From the NCBI GenBank assembly GCA_964489215.1, contig CAZAYB010000172.1:1-6851 (forward strand): a stretch of DNA of 6,851 nt. The letters are read 5' to 3'. This document shows, piece by piece, positions 6,546-6,851 of this stretch. Both the position numbers and the translations under genes were made by a program. This stretch comes from CAZAYB01 sp964489215. GTDB taxonomy: Bacteria > Planctomycetota > Phycisphaerae > Sedimentisphaerales > Anaerohalosphaeraceae. The notes under the pieces are model-generated. The model was not told the origin of the DNA and did no database searches. It was given only the letters and a program-made list of their open reading frames with translations. The stretch's first letter is position 1, and every line of letters starts with the position of its first letter.

Positions 6546-6851
6546 TTACTGTTTAGCCTGCGGCTCGGGCAGGTCTCTTGGCCCTGTTTGTCCGGGGTTG
6601 TCGTACTGGAAATTGAACTGAGCCTGGAGTGTTCCACTCTGAGCGAGCAGGTTCTTATATTCGTTTTCTATCCTTGAATCGATTTTCATTTCGATAGCTT
6701 TTTTCAGGCCTGACTGCGGTACGCCGGTAAGTTTTCCGATTACGTTTTGTTCAACGTCTACGATTACCGATGCAAGCTGGGTCCTGTCAGAGCTGGTTAA
6801 AAATTCTTTGCCTTTTATGTATCTCTGGATGACGTGTGAGTACAATTGAGC
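6546..6851 (-). CDS. Unrecognised protein, C-terminal fragment (N-terminus beyond window)
   Basis: An open frame enters from the right edge and ends at TAA (6548-6546), giving 101 visible residues. I do not recognise the family. The visible part is soluble-looking: no membrane helix, no cysteine. Residues roughly 3-75 look mainly helical and rich in charged residues (for example KAIEMKIDSRIENEYKNLLA), and the last 20 or so (DNPGQTGPRDLPEPQAKQ) are rich in Pro, Gln and Gly and probably disordered. A TTG at 6845 could be a start, but the frame stays open to the edge and I see no ribosome site before it, so a truncated longer gene is likelier. It lies 49 bases upstream of SBP1 on the same strand with no visible terminator between, so co-transcription with the importer is possible. 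A link to transport is not shown by anything in the protein itself. Confidence 0.7.
   Translation of the reverse strand, partial: AQLYSHVIQRYIKGKEFLTSSDRTQLASVIVDVEQNVIGKLTGVPQSGLKKAIEMKIDSRIENEYKNLLAQSGTLQAQFNFQYDNPGQTGPRDLPEPQAKQ

Noticed and set aside
6497..6637. Upstream extension of SBP1 to an ATG at 6637, adding 47 residues.
   Set aside because: The extension lies mostly inside the preceding gene's frame, reads as low-quality polar sequence before the membrane helix, and is bypassed by a strong GGAGG correctly spaced from TTG 6496.

Overview
The window is one tightly packed stretch of genes, all read from the minus strand. It encodes most of a Dpp/Opp-type peptide ABC importer. In transcription order (high to low coordinates) it holds: the C-terminal end of an unrecognised protein running in from the right edge; two family 5 solute-binding proteins, SBP1 then SBP2, lying head to tail; a DppB-type permease; a DppC-type permease; and the first 263 residues of a DppD-type ATPase cut off by the left edge. 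A second ATPase (DppF/OppF) would be expected just beyond position 1 but cannot be seen.

Spacing indicates one transcription unit from SBP1 onward: 35 bases between SBP1 and SBP2, 10 bases between SBP2 and dppB, and 4-base ATGA overlaps at dppB/dppC and dppC/dppD. I see no internal terminator or convincing promoter. The unknown gene lies 49 bases upstream of SBP1 and may be co-transcribed. No stretch over 300 bases lacks a gene, and I found no RNA gene, mobile element or CRISPR array.

The inferred machine is ordinary in outline: the binding proteins capture a peptide-like ligand outside the inner membrane, DppB and DppC form the channel, and DppD (with an unseen partner) hydrolyses ATP. Four details are less ordinary. 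Two clearly paralogous binding proteins serve one permease pair. Both appear to be held by an uncleaved N-terminal membrane helix rather than a lipid or a cleaved signal. SBP2 has Gly where the family usually has the Asp that holds the ligand's amino group, while SBP1 keeps Asp. The DppC-type permease is about 100 residues too long and seems to carry an extra transmembrane hairpin.

The source is a bacterium with moderate GC content, Shine-Dalgarno-led translation and ready use of TTG start codons. Absence of a lipobox in the binding proteins argues against a typical Firmicute. A Planctomycetota or other PVC-like or deep-branching Gram-negative lineage is a guess with low confidence. I do not see an entirely new system here; the SBP pair and the extended permease are the parts worth a second look.
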